In this document: positions 19,901 through 31,900 of the stretch, in pieces
Position numbering within the stretch: position 1 is the first letter of the stretch
Layout: each line of letters starts with the position of its first letter
Assembly (NCBI RefSeq): GCF_949628215.1
Contig: NC_134279.1
Coordinates: forward strand, 84,439,517-84,503,516
DNA: 64,000 bases
Origin: Phalacrocorax aristotelis
Taxonomy: Eukaryota; Chordata; Aves; Suliformes; Phalacrocoracidae
Reading direction: 5' to 3'
The notes under the pieces: model-generated
The model's database searches: none
Seen by the model: the letters and a program-made list of their open reading frames with translations, nothing else
What the model was told of the DNA's origin: nothing
Position numbers and translations under genes: made by a program

Positions 19901-22900
19901 ACGACATCTACCTGACGCTGGTGCAGGGGGAGTTTGACAAGGGGAACAAGAAGACGCAGAAGAATGTGGAGGTGACAGTGTGCGTCTGTGACGAGTCGGG
20001 CAGTGTGGTGCAGGTATGACAGGTGCCGGATCAGTCCTGGGGCGAGGGACTGTCCCCAGCATCACCCCACCTTGGGCAAAGGCATCAGCTCCATAGCATG
20101 CTGGTGCCAGTGTTGGTGCCAGCACAAGCCAGCTGGAGTAGCCTCCTTGGCTGCTGGAGCCCCTGAGCCTGCCCTTTAGAATAAAGATCCAGGAAAGTGG
20201 TGGGAAGGGGTAGAGAGAAAATCATCCTCCCTTGGGGATGGCCAGAACCTGAGGGTCCTGCTGGGTTGGTCCAGGGGTGCAGCCCCCACCTCCTTCTCTG
20301 TCCCTGATAATGCCCTTCCCATGGGGCAACGGAAGCCAAGCCGTGCCCCGAGGGGCTGCGTGTCCCTTGCTGCCTCCCTTCGGAGGTTGCACCAGGCCTG
20401 TCGGAGGTGAAGGGGACGGGGAAGCTTCTGCTGCCCCGCTGAACCAGGCTGGGAAAGGACAGTTGGGAAAATGTCCCCGTGCTGGCTGGGTTGCTGTAAA
20501 GGGGCACCTGTGCCGACAGGGCTCGGGTGGGGGCTGCTGTGGTGTGGGCAGGGGGGAGCGGCTCAGCGGGGCTGGAGCACTCGGGGGCTGGCCCAGGTTA
20601 GCAGGGGATGCAAAACTTCCATTCTTTGAGTTTATTTGATCTGACAATGAAGCGCCTCTTCTGTTGCTGCTCTCTTTGCAGAACGTGATTTACCATGGCG
20701 CAGGGGACAAGCCGACGAGCGAGTACCGCTCTGTGGTCTACTACCAGCAGCGGCACCAGCGGTGGATGGAGACGGTGAAGGTCTGTACCAGCCTCGGGGT
20801 GCAGGGACTGAGGTGGGACTGGGGCTGCGAACCCCGAGGCTGCGTCCTTTGCTCTTCCTGCGCAGCAGGACCGAGCTGCTGGAGGGGACTCCTCATCAGG
20901 GATGGATTTTCAGGGGGCAAAGTCCCCGGCTCCCTAGCTTGGGGAGGACAGGAGATGCTGCTGGTGTCACGGCCCGACCCCTGGATGGAGACTCAGGGCG
21001 ATCTGCCTAGGGAGGCGATGTCTACGGCCCCTGCCGATGAGCAGTGCTGAGGCAGGGGCTCTGGGCGTGCTGCATTGCTGGCGGTGCTCCTGCATTGCTC
21101 CCACCTCTCCCGATGGGCTCATGGGCTACAACACCGGCCCTGCTCAGACACCCATGTCTCCAGTTCAGCCTCATTAACTGAAAGGAAAGCATGTGGTTTA
21201 GTGTTCAAGCAAGTGACGGTTCAGCACAACCTTTGCCCAAGCACAGGTGGTCTTGGCCAGCAGAGACACGTTCTCTCTCTCAGATTGCTGTTCCCATTGA
21301 AGATGTCCACAAGACCCACCTCAGATTCACCTTCCGGCATCGCTCCTCCAGCGACTGTAAGTAGCCTCCCTATTCAGGTCTTCCTCAGCTAACGTTCCCA
21401 GCAAGGGCTGTGATGGAGGTGGGCAGCCTGCAGCTCAGGGGTACAGGAACAGGAGGGCCCCGTGAGCGGCCGTCGTCTCGCACTGTGCAGGGGTGTATCA
21501 GGGATGCGGGATTCACAGGGAGGAAGGAGGCCGTCCCCCCTGTTCTGCTCTGTACCTGCTGCCCGTGGTGAGGCAGCAGCCCTCTGGGAAACCGCTGCCG
21601 CTTGCAGGCAGCCGCTCCCTGGGCGCCTGTGCTCGGCTCTCCGGAGCGCCCGCGCCGCATGCTGTGGCTTTGGGCTGCAGCAGGGCCGTGGGCTGCAGCG
21701 TGCGGCCGGTAGGATGGGCTGCTCCTGGAGCAGGGGTGCTGCGGTCAGTGCCTTCGCACGGCTGAAAGCCGTACGTGCTGAGACATGGTGCAGCACGTCC
21801 TGAGGCTGTGCGGACCTTCCCCAGGGCCACTGCGGAGACCTGCAGCTGAGGCTGCTGCGCAGCAGTCTGATCCTGTGCGAGCCAAGCCCTGCCCCAAGCC
21901 CTGCCTGCCCCAAGCCTGTCTTGATCCCATGGAGGCGGCTCTCTGATGGCTGCCTGCCCGGGCAGCACACGCGGGTGCCCAGCGGCTTCTCTGGCCATGC
22001 ATCGGCTTGTCACTGTCATCGCTCCCCTCTCTCCCCCTCCGAGGTTCCCAAAGGGCTGCAGCAGCTGCTTCTCCTGAGCACCCCGGGGTCTCGCTGCGCG
22101 TGGGCACAGCCCGCAGGCTCCAGGAAAAGAAACGCAGTTTCCCTGGCAGCCCCCTCCCCGACCCCCTCCGCTGCCGGAGGAGCCCTGGCTGTGCTGCCCT
22201 TTCCCTGCCCGCACGGAGTGTCCTCGGGCTCCTCCTGAGCCGGCTTCACCTCCCCCGTGTTTGTCTCTCCCAGCCAAAGACAAAAGCGAGCGGATTTTCT
22301 CCATGGCCTTCGTGAAGCTGATGCGACCGGACGGCACCACGCTGCGTGACGGGGAGCACGACCTCGTTCTGTACAAGGTACAGGGGGGCCAGGAAAACCC
22401 CCCCAGAGACGGCAGCTCTCCTGGTGCGTGAGGCTGTGGTCCTGGTCCCTGCCGGAGCTGCTGCGCTGGTGGCACGTATCCAAAGACCCCCGGAGGGTTT
22501 CCAGTCCCTCCCTCCCATCCTTTCTGTCCTTGGCGGTGGGGGCTCCTGCACATGGCGTCTCTAATCTCCACGCTGCTCCTTTGCGAATGACAAGTTTTGT
22601 TTAGGAAATGGTAACTTAAATTTATCTGACTTTGGAGGGCATGTCCCCATGACAACATTTGCTGCACTTTGCCTGATTTCACCACCATTTGTCTGCCTAG
22701 AATTGCTTGGGCTTTCTTATGAGAGAGCAGAGAGAGAATGTGAGGAGGGAAAATTCACTGTTCTTTTGGAAAAAATGCACTCAGCTCTGACACTGGAGCA
22801 TGAAAGACCACATGGACACAGTGCCTTGGTGTCCCCCTCTCCCAGGCTGGGCTGGCCGTGGCCAGGGGACCGGGAGGTGGGAGCTGGTCCCGCTGCAAGG

Positions 22901-25900
22901 GCGAGCTCAGGACTCTTGCTCTGTGTGTTCCTCACCGGCAGTGGAGCTCCAGCCTCCTCAGGAGGTGACCTTCCCACCTCAGCCCCTTGCCTGCTCTGGT
23001 GTTTAACTGAAGTTTTCTCAGATTTTGCCTGCTGTTCCTGGCGATGTGACCACAGTTACTCGAAGTAGACCCGTCTCCCTTCCCAAGCCCTGCATCTTTC
23101 TGGGACGAGCAGATCTGTCTCCTGCCTGCTGTGGCAGCTGAGCAGCTGGCCTCAGCCAATGCTTCCCATGACCTGGGTGGGGGAGTTCCTCCTCATCATC
23201 ACCATGTTTGCCTCTTAGCACCCTGATGCTTCTCCTGCAGCTACGTAATGTCCTGGCAGCAGAGGCACCCAAGCTGCTGCCAGCACACCGCTCTGCTCAT
23301 CATCGTCCCCCCTGGGAGGACTGTGCTGTGGATCTGATGCCGTGTCACCCCCCTGTGCTCCTGCCCCGTGCTCGCGTAGCTGCCCGTCTGGCGATGGGGG
23401 CAGAGCGGCGATTTTCCTCCCCAGAAGCTCCTGTGCATTTGAAATCGTTACTGTGTCCCTCCTCCCTGTTATTTTTGGGACAAAAATGCAGGCCATGGCA
23501 GCAGAGCTGCAGATGCGGTCCCTGGCTCTCCAGGGGACTGTCCCCTCGGCAGCCGGCACGGTGGCAGGAGCACCGAGCACCTTCAGGACCTGCTGGTGCC
23601 GGCTGAGGCAGCGAGATCAAAGCCTGCGCACCTCCCTTCTGGATGCATTTTCTCCTTAAAGGGTTGTTGCTGCCCTCGCTGAACCGTTGTGTTCACCAGC
23701 ACCTTCCACCCCTCAGCAAGCAAAAGCCGGCGTGCTCTGCTTTGTCTTCTCCCCAGCTGACTCCTGCTCTTCCCGGCAAACACCGGGCCTTGATTCTGGG
23801 AGCCAGGAGCTATTTAATCTTTTTATCTTCGTTTGCCAGAGGAATGTGAACTATATGCTTTTAGATCCCCAGTCTTCTTGATCCCATGCTGGTTGAGAAA
23901 CATCTGAAATTAAGCCAGTTTACCCTACGAGGGCTTAGCTGCCCTCGGAAGAAGTGCAGCACCTCCTGCGAGTCAGCTGGCTGCCGTGGATGTGCCTGGT
24001 GGAGAGAAAAGCCAACAACAAATAATTTTGTGATCTTCATCTGACCTTCAGCAGGAGGAATTTTATCATGCAAGGTGGCAGGCAAGGAAGAATAAATGCC
24101 CCGTTGCCAAGCCATGAGCGAGGGCTGGTGAGCTCGGGGTGGCACCGCCATGGCCCATCATCATGCGGCCGGCTGTCTGCGGACATCCACCATGCCCCAG
24201 CCAAGGAGCATGGAAAGATCATTTAGAAAGTTCCCCAGGGAGTCCTTCTAGATGTAACGTCGTGCTAATTCTTCAATTTAAGATTAGGGGACACAAAGAA
24301 ATAGGTTGTTTTGCCACCATGGAGAGGGACCCCGGCATGCCCACGCGGGCAGGACACATCCTATCGGGCTGATGACCCCGGCGGGACCACGCCGGCCGCC
24401 TGGTCAGTGTCCTGCTGCGTGGCCATGTCTGCAGCGGTGCTCAGGCACGCGTGTCGTTCCCGGCGTGCTGCTGCCTGGCCCCAGGCTCCTCCGTGTCACT
24501 GGCCTCCCCCCGTGCTTGTCCTCCTGCCAGTTCTTGCGTCCTCCCTGAGTGGCACTGGCTGGGGTTTGGTGTCTCCCGGTCGGTTGTCCCAGCTGAGCAC
24601 AGGTCCCTGCGGAGCCCCGCAGGGAGCAGCTTTGTTGGACACTGTGTTGAAATTAATGTTGAATGAGCCTGCTGCGCTGCCTGCACGGGGCTCTGCCCTG
24701 TGGGTGGTGATTCCCCTGGGCCAGCTCCCGCATCCCAGCGACTCCCACGAGCCAGAGGGTACCAGAGGATGCTGTTAGGTGGGAGCCATCATCACCTGTG
24801 CGCGGCTCTGCGGACCTCCTTGCCCTGCCCCTATCTGCACAGCAAAGTCCCCCACAGGGGACTTGACGCGGGGTCAAAACGGAGCCCAGGGGCCAGCGCC
24901 GTCCCATGGGGCTCGCACTGGGTTGCGCTGCCTGGTACGAGCCACGCTCTGCCTTGCAGGGTGACAGCAGGAAGCTGGAGGACGCCAGCGCGTACCTGAC
25001 CCTGCCCTCCATGAGGAACTTCTCCGAGCCGAAGCTCCTCTCTGGCTCCTCTTTCCGCATGAGCGGGGGCACATCGGGCTTAACCGTGTCAGCCCGGGAC
25101 AGCTTCCAAATCTCGACGCTCGTCTGCTCCACGAAGCTGACCCAGAACGGTGAGTCCTGGCCCTCTGTGGGGGTGGCGGTGGGGCTGTGCCCCCACCCCG
25201 CTGGTGCATTTCCACCTGCTGACCGCTCTTCTCCCAGCCGCCGGCTCTGCGGCTGCTGTCTGCCCGCACGGGCTGGCCGCTGTGGGACGCTGGTGCCGCT
25301 GTGGGATGTTGGTGCCGCTGTGGGACGCTGGTGCCGCTGTGGGACACGGTGCCGCTGTGGGACGTTGGTGCCGCTGTGGGACGTTGGTGCCGCTGTGGGA
25401 CACGGTGCCGCTGTGGGACGTTGGTGCCGCTGTGGGACACGGTGCCGCTGTGGGACGTTGGTGCCGCTGTGGGACGTTGGTGCCGCTGTGGGATGTTGGT
25501 GCCGCTGTGGGACGCTGGTGCCGCTGTGGGACACGGTGCCGCTGTGGGACGTTGGTGCCGCTGTGGGACACGGTGCCGCTGTGGGACGTTGGTGCCGCTG
25601 TGGGACGTTGGTGCCGCTGTGGGACACGGTGCCGCTGTGGGACGCTGGTGCCGCTGTGGGACGTTGGTGCCGCTGTGGGACGTTGGTGCCGCTGTGGGAC
25701 GTTGGTGCCGCTGTGGGACGCTGGTGCCGCTGTGGGACGTTGGTGCCGCTGTGGGACACGGTGCCGCTGTGGGACGTTGGTGCCGCTGTGGGACGCTGGT
25801 GCCGCTGTGGGACGTTGGTGCCGCTGTGGGACGTTGGTGCCGCTGTGGGACACGGTGCCGCTGTGGGACGTTGGTGCCGCTGTGGGACGTTGGTGCCGCT

Positions 25901-28900
25901 GTGGGACACGGTGCCGCTGTGGGACGTTGGTGCCGCTGTGGGACGCTGGTGCCGCTGTGGGACGCTGGTGCCGCTGTGGGACGTTGGTGCCGCTGTGGGA
26001 CGCTGGTGCCGCTGTGGGACGTTGGTGCCGCTGTGGGACGTTGGTGCCGCTGTGGGACGCTGGTGCCGCTGTGGGACGTTGGTGCCGCTGTGGGACGCTG
26101 GTGCCGCTGTGGGACACGGTGCCGCTGTGGGACGTTGGTGCCGCTGTGGGACACGGTGCCGCTGTGGGACGTTGGTGCCGCTGTGGGACGTTGGTGCCGC
26201 TGTGGGACACGGTGCCGCTGTGGGACGTTGGTGCCGCTGTGGGACGCTGGTGCCGCTGTGGGACGTTGGTGCCGCTGTGGGACGTTGGTGCCGCTGTGGG
26301 ACGCTGGTGCCGCTGTGGGACGTTGGTGCCGCTGTGGGACGCTGGTGCCGCTGTGGGACACGGTGCTGCTGTGGGACACGGTGCCGCTGTGGGACGTTGG
26401 TGCCGCTGTGGGACGTTGGTGCCGCTGTGGGACGCTGGTGCCGCTGTGGGACATGGTGCCGCTGTGGGACGCTGGTGCCGCTGTGGGACGCTCGTGCCGC
26501 TGTGGGACGTTGGTGCCGCTGTGGGACACGGTGCTGCTGTGGGACACGGTGCCGCTGTGGGACGTTGGTGCCGCTGTGGGACGTTGGTGCCGCTGTGGGA
26601 CGCTGGTGCCGCTGTGGGATGTTGGTGCCGCTGTGGGACGCTGGTGCCGCTGTGGGACGTGGTGCTGCTGTGGCAGCACCGGGAGGCCATGCGGGGAGGG
26701 GGAACGGCTGGGCTCTGCCCACCAGAGCGGAGACATTTGTCCTCAGGCCAGGGAATAGGACCTGCCCTGCCCTCCTTCCTAAACCTGTGCAGTAAATACA
26801 GCTTGTGCCCATCTGTCCCGGGGCCTGCCTGGGTGATTTATGGCCCCGTGTGAGAAGGCGAGGGCTGGGGGGCTGAGGAGGGCCCTGGGGCAGCCCGGCT
26901 GCTGCTCACACTGGGGTGCCATGCTGGCACCGGCCCCTGGCACGGCGCAGCCGGACCGGGGCTCACTCCTGTCACAGGCAGCACCGGGACGGCGTGCTGG
27001 AAATGCAGGGGGAGCAGGAATGATGAGCGCTGAATTAGCGTTTTGACGTGGTCAGGGCTGCCAAGGCTAGGGGCTGTTCCTGGGGCGGGAGCAGGCCAGC
27101 GGGGCAGCATGGTCCGGGGGGCTTCGGGGGGCTGCCGTCCCCTGGAGAGGAGCGGTGGTGAGCAGGAGTGCCTGCAGCCAGGACGGTGCTGCCCGCTGCC
27201 CCGGCAATCGGGTTCGCTGTCCTTGCCCCGTGGCACTGCTGCTGCAGCACCCCGTGCTGTGCCGCCCTGGCGCCCACACCGCTGGGGTGGGATGTGGGTT
27301 GCTGCAGGCTCTGCATATCGCTGGGACGATAGCTGTGGGATGTAACTCATAGTTTCTCATTTTTTTCTCTTATTTATTAAGGTTGTCTTTTGGCTGATCT
27401 CTCTCCTGAGCCCTCCTGAGGTAGCAGCATGTTAGTTTTCCAAGGCAGGGGGATGAGAACAAACAATAACAGGCTCCAGGAGTTTCCAGGTGCTCTCCCA
27501 CCTTGGGGGTGCGGAGCCGCTGCCAGTGGCTGTGCGTAGTTAGCAGTTTCTTGGCTGGTGCAAACCCTTGCAGATGGTAATTAATCTGCTCTTGCCCCCG
27601 GGAGAGTGAGCCGCTGCCTTCGATCTGGGAGCTGGAGCGAGCTGCTGGGCATTGCTGTTGGGGGCTCCGTGACCTTCCTTGGGCCTTCCAAAATCAGGGT
27701 GGGAATTGGGACTTCTTGTTTTCAAACCCTGTCCTGTGTTAGATGGCCTGGGCTTCCAGCCCTGGGTTGCTTTGCGCAGTTCGTTGCAGGGCAGCCAGGA
27801 GCGTATGTGCCACCTCAGCACAGGCACATCTGCATTTGTAGGTGGGATTTTGCCTTGTTTTGGGAGGTGGCAGAACAAAAAGGTGTCGGCAGTTTGAGTT
27901 ATCAAACATCTTCCCGTGCCCCTCTGAAGCAAGCGGGGAGAGCAGGGCTGGCAGAGAGCAGCCAGGCACCGGCCCTGCGGGAAGGGGGGTCCGACTGCCC
28001 TAGCAGGCATCCAGCTCAGGGGACATGCCTCTGCCACCGCGGGGACACGCAGCCTGGCCGCCTGCCAGGTGTAACCGCGCTGTGCCGCGTGGCAGTGCCG
28101 GTGCTTGGGCCGGTGCCGCGTTTCCAGGGCACGTCTGCACCGCTGCAGCAAGCCCCGCAGCAGCCGCCCGTCCCTCCGGGCGGGCAACGCGGACGCCTCG
28201 GGGTAATGCCTCCAGCTGCCTGGAGGGTTAAATGCTGCACGGGAGCACCAGCATCCAGCGGGCTCCGTGGAGGAGGCGAGCGGCAGGGGTGCTCGGACAG
28301 GGCCAGAGCGTGCGGGAAAGCCGGGCTCCCTCCCGGCCAGCAGCGCCGCCGCCGCAAGGCCAACAGGTGGAAACACTTCGTCCTGCTTTTGCTGAACTGC
28401 AGTGACGCAGCTGGGGAAACCGCAGTCCTGGCGTGGGGCTCGGGGACCACAGCCTCACGGCTCGGGGGACACAGCACGCGGTTACTCATCGCTGCCGCGC
28501 TGACGGGGTCTGGGGCTGCTGTGCTTCCGTGCAAGAGGGGCCCAGGGCCATTGCTGTTCAGTTAATCCCCTTCCTGCAGCACAGTTGTAGCTTCTACAGT
28601 AGCAACCATCCATTTAGTCGAGTTTTATGCTTTTATGGTACTGAAGTCAGGAAGCTTTCTGTGCAGTTGTACAGGGAGTCGGAGGTTGGCAGGGTCCCAG
28701 CGGCTCCTGGCAGCGCTGTGCTGACCACCAGCTGGTACGGTGCCCAGGCTGCGCTCTGCGTGTGCCGTGGCCGCTCCCGGGATTGGCGCCGGCAGGTCCT
28801 CACGCGGCCCCGTGCACGTCTGACCAGCAGCCGTCAGCTCTGCTCGGCGCAGGAGAGGGGCCGCGGGCGGGAGCATGGGGTGGGCGTCTGGGGTGGGCGC

Positions 28901-31900
28901 CGGGGAGCTGCAAGGGGCATGGGGGCCCTCGCCTGGTCCCAGCCCCGGCATGGTCCGTCCCGTGGGGTCCACGAGTCAGGGGAGGATAGGGACCCACGGC
29001 CCTGCTGCCCAAGGGCACGCCTCCGAAAGGTTCGTGGGGAAGCTGCAGCTCCAGGGCTGAGTTTTGGGTCTTGGATTCTCTCCCGTGGGAGAGAGGGAGA
29101 GGGAGGCAGCGCCTCTGCACAGTGACACGACGGAGCGGCAGCAGCTCAGGCGTGACGGGTGCTCACCCTGTGCTTCCCCCGGCATGGAGCAAGCAGCACC
29201 ATGTCCCCCCTGGATGGGCCCTCCCCCGCCGGACGGCCTGGACAGCGAGGGTGGGCTGGGGGAGCCTGGGGGGCCGGTGACGTTTGTGTCTGGCTGCACG
29301 TGAAGCTGTGCTGACTCTCCCCTTCCTCCCACCCAGTTAACCTGTTGGGGCTGCTGAAGTGGCGCTCCAAGCCCAGCCTCCTCTCCGGGAACCTCCAAAA
29401 GCTGATGAACGTGGACGGAGGAGAGGTCATCAAGGTATAGCCATGACCTTTCCCCACACCATGCCGGGATCTTCCTCCCACCTACTCCCTTCTCTGCCCT
29501 GTGCTTACATCTCCAGCCACGTCTCCCGAGGCGGGCAGAGGGATGTGAAAGCTCCCTGGGGCGGCAGTGTGGGCACCAGGCGTTTCCTGGCAGCCTGGCC
29601 AGGCATGCCGAGAGCAGCTGCCGGAGCAGGGGGCCTGGGGCTGGACTGGGTGCACTGGGAGCATCCTGCATGGCCTCAGTGCCTCTTCCCTGGGGAGAGA
29701 TGCTGCCTCTGCCTGCGGCGATTGCCCCGTCAGTCCCGGGAACCCCGCTGGGGCAAGCAGGCGGCCGGAGGGACAGGCCGGGCTGTGGAGTTGTGTCCTG
29801 GCAAAGGGCTGGATGCCCCAGGCTGAGAAAGGTTAAGGATGGGCACAGGAGCTCTGTGCCCAGGCAGGTGGTTCCTGCACTCAGAAGTGGGTCCAGGATG
29901 ACTCTGGGAGTTAATGCTCGAGTCCTCACAGTCTTCTTGTCTCCCCCAGTTCCTCCAGGACACGTTGGATGCCTTGTTCTCCATCATGATGGAGAATTCG
30001 GACACGGATGTCTATGACACACTTGTCTTTGATGCCCTGGTAAGCAAGATCTTCTTCCCTGCGAGCGCTGAACGTGGGTCTGACCCCACTGACCAGTGCA
30101 GGTGCCCAGGACGGGCTGAGGTCAGACTGGGGCAGGTTTGAGTTGGGGCTTGCTGATCTGACTGGACAAGCCGTGCTCAAAGCTGTGCAGCACCTCCAGC
30201 TCCTCCGCGGTGCCACGGGTTGGTAGAGCCCAGCTGACCCAGCACAGGGCAGGGCTGTGGCTCTGCAGGGGCACTGTCCCTCCAGGGGACAATTCCAGCA
30301 ATATTCCAAGGTGTTTCTCCTACACTGAGCCAAGAGTGACCCCAGCGATGAGATAGGGGAGGGTTGGGGTGGCTCGCGTGGGACACCCATGGTTGGTGAT
30401 GGTGAGAGCTCCGTGCAAACGGGCTGTGAAGAGTCCTGCAGCTGCTGGGATCGGGGCTTATTTTGGGCTTTCCGTGTCTTGGAGGTCTGCCCGTCCTGGC
30501 AGGCTGGGCGGGTGCGCCGGGGGCTCAGGCAGCCCTAGCAGCCCCCTTGAGGGGTCAACACCACTCTGGCTGTGGCTGCGGGCACCCGGCTGTCCCCGGG
30601 CACCCTGCTGCCTGCACTGAGCCGTGCCCACTGCCCACTCCCCGCAGGTTTTCATCGTGGGTCTGGTGGCTGACAGGAAGTTCCAGCATTTCAACGCCGT
30701 CCTGGAGGCCTACATCCGCCAGCACTTCAGTGCCACGCTCGCCTACAAGTGCGTGCCCGGCAGCCGTGGCATGGCGCGGGATGGGCCCGGGGCCGGGCGA
30801 GTGCCCGGCGGGCAGTGTGGCACGGCTCAGCAGCTGCCCCGAAGGCTGCTCGGCTGTGGCCGGGAAGCCTGCTGAGCCTCGGCCACGCGTGTCCCCGTCC
30901 TGCAGGAAGCTGATCTCGGTGCTGACGCAGTATGTGGACCACGCGAGCCGGGGGGAGCCCTGCGAGCCGCTCATGCGCACCTTCAAGGCCTTGGAGTATG
31001 TCTTCAAGTTCATCGTCCGCTCCCGACACCTCTTCGCCCAGTAAGTACCCACAGTTGCTTCCACTGGTCCAGGTGCCGCACCCTGCCGGGCTGCTGCACC
31101 AGCGCTGTGTGCCGGTAGCACTGCTGAAGTGTCGCCCCTGGGGATGGGGTCTGTGGGAGGGAGGAAAGGAAAGGTCCCACGGGGGTTCCTGTGCCCCGGG
31201 AGTGGTGTCGGTGCTGACCCTTGGCCCCGGGGATGCAGCACTGGCACCTCGACCTATCTGATACTGATGCTGGCTGCTCGGTCGGATGCGGCACCCAGGG
31301 GTGGCACCCACGGCTCCCGGCGCGCTGCGGACGTGCTGCTGTGCTGGCTGGTCCCCAGCCAGGCTCTCCTGCGCCACCATGCTTCCTCTCCTTGTGGTTT
31401 CCGGCAGTTTTCTGCTGCACACTGTCCTCCGGTTGCTGCTGGAGCAGTCGTGGTCTGGCACGGGCAGCAGGCAGCGCCGTCCATCTTGGGGCAGGAGAGC
31501 TCCTGCAGTGCGAGGAGCCACGGCAGGACAGGTGTCCTTGCACAAGCTGCTCTCTGCCTGAGAGCAAGCAGAGCCTGAGAGCTCTCTGCCTCGGTGGTGA
31601 GGCAGCACTCCTGCGTTAGCAAGAAGCAAGCCTGTGGTTTGCTGTCTGTCAGGCTAATTGCTGCCGGTTCCTCCTGCGCGCCTGCTGGTCAAGAGCCTCG
31701 GTGTGAGGTGCTGGTGAGATCGGCGTTGGTGCTGCAGGCACGGGTTTCCCACGAGCCCTGGCTGCCGTCAGCCGGTGTGGAGCCCACAGTCCCTCCCGGC
31801 CATGCCGGTGGCTTTGCTCCACCTCTGCGCGGTCAGGCCCTGCCCCAGCTCCCGCTGCCATGTGCCGTGGCATCGGGAAATGCCCAGCTCCTTTGCGTAT

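Noticed and set aside
20180-20185. AATAAA in DOCK intron 14
   Set aside because: Single signal with no notable downstream element; expected by chance at this spacing. The same holds for AATAAA at 24091.
24653-26853. Very long open frames on both strands (up to 719 codons) with [11 protein letters not shown]- or [11 protein letters not shown]-type repeats
   Set aside because: They are translations of the 18/19-bp array, whose unit has no stop in any frame. They overlap DOCK exon 18 antisense and have no coding signature.
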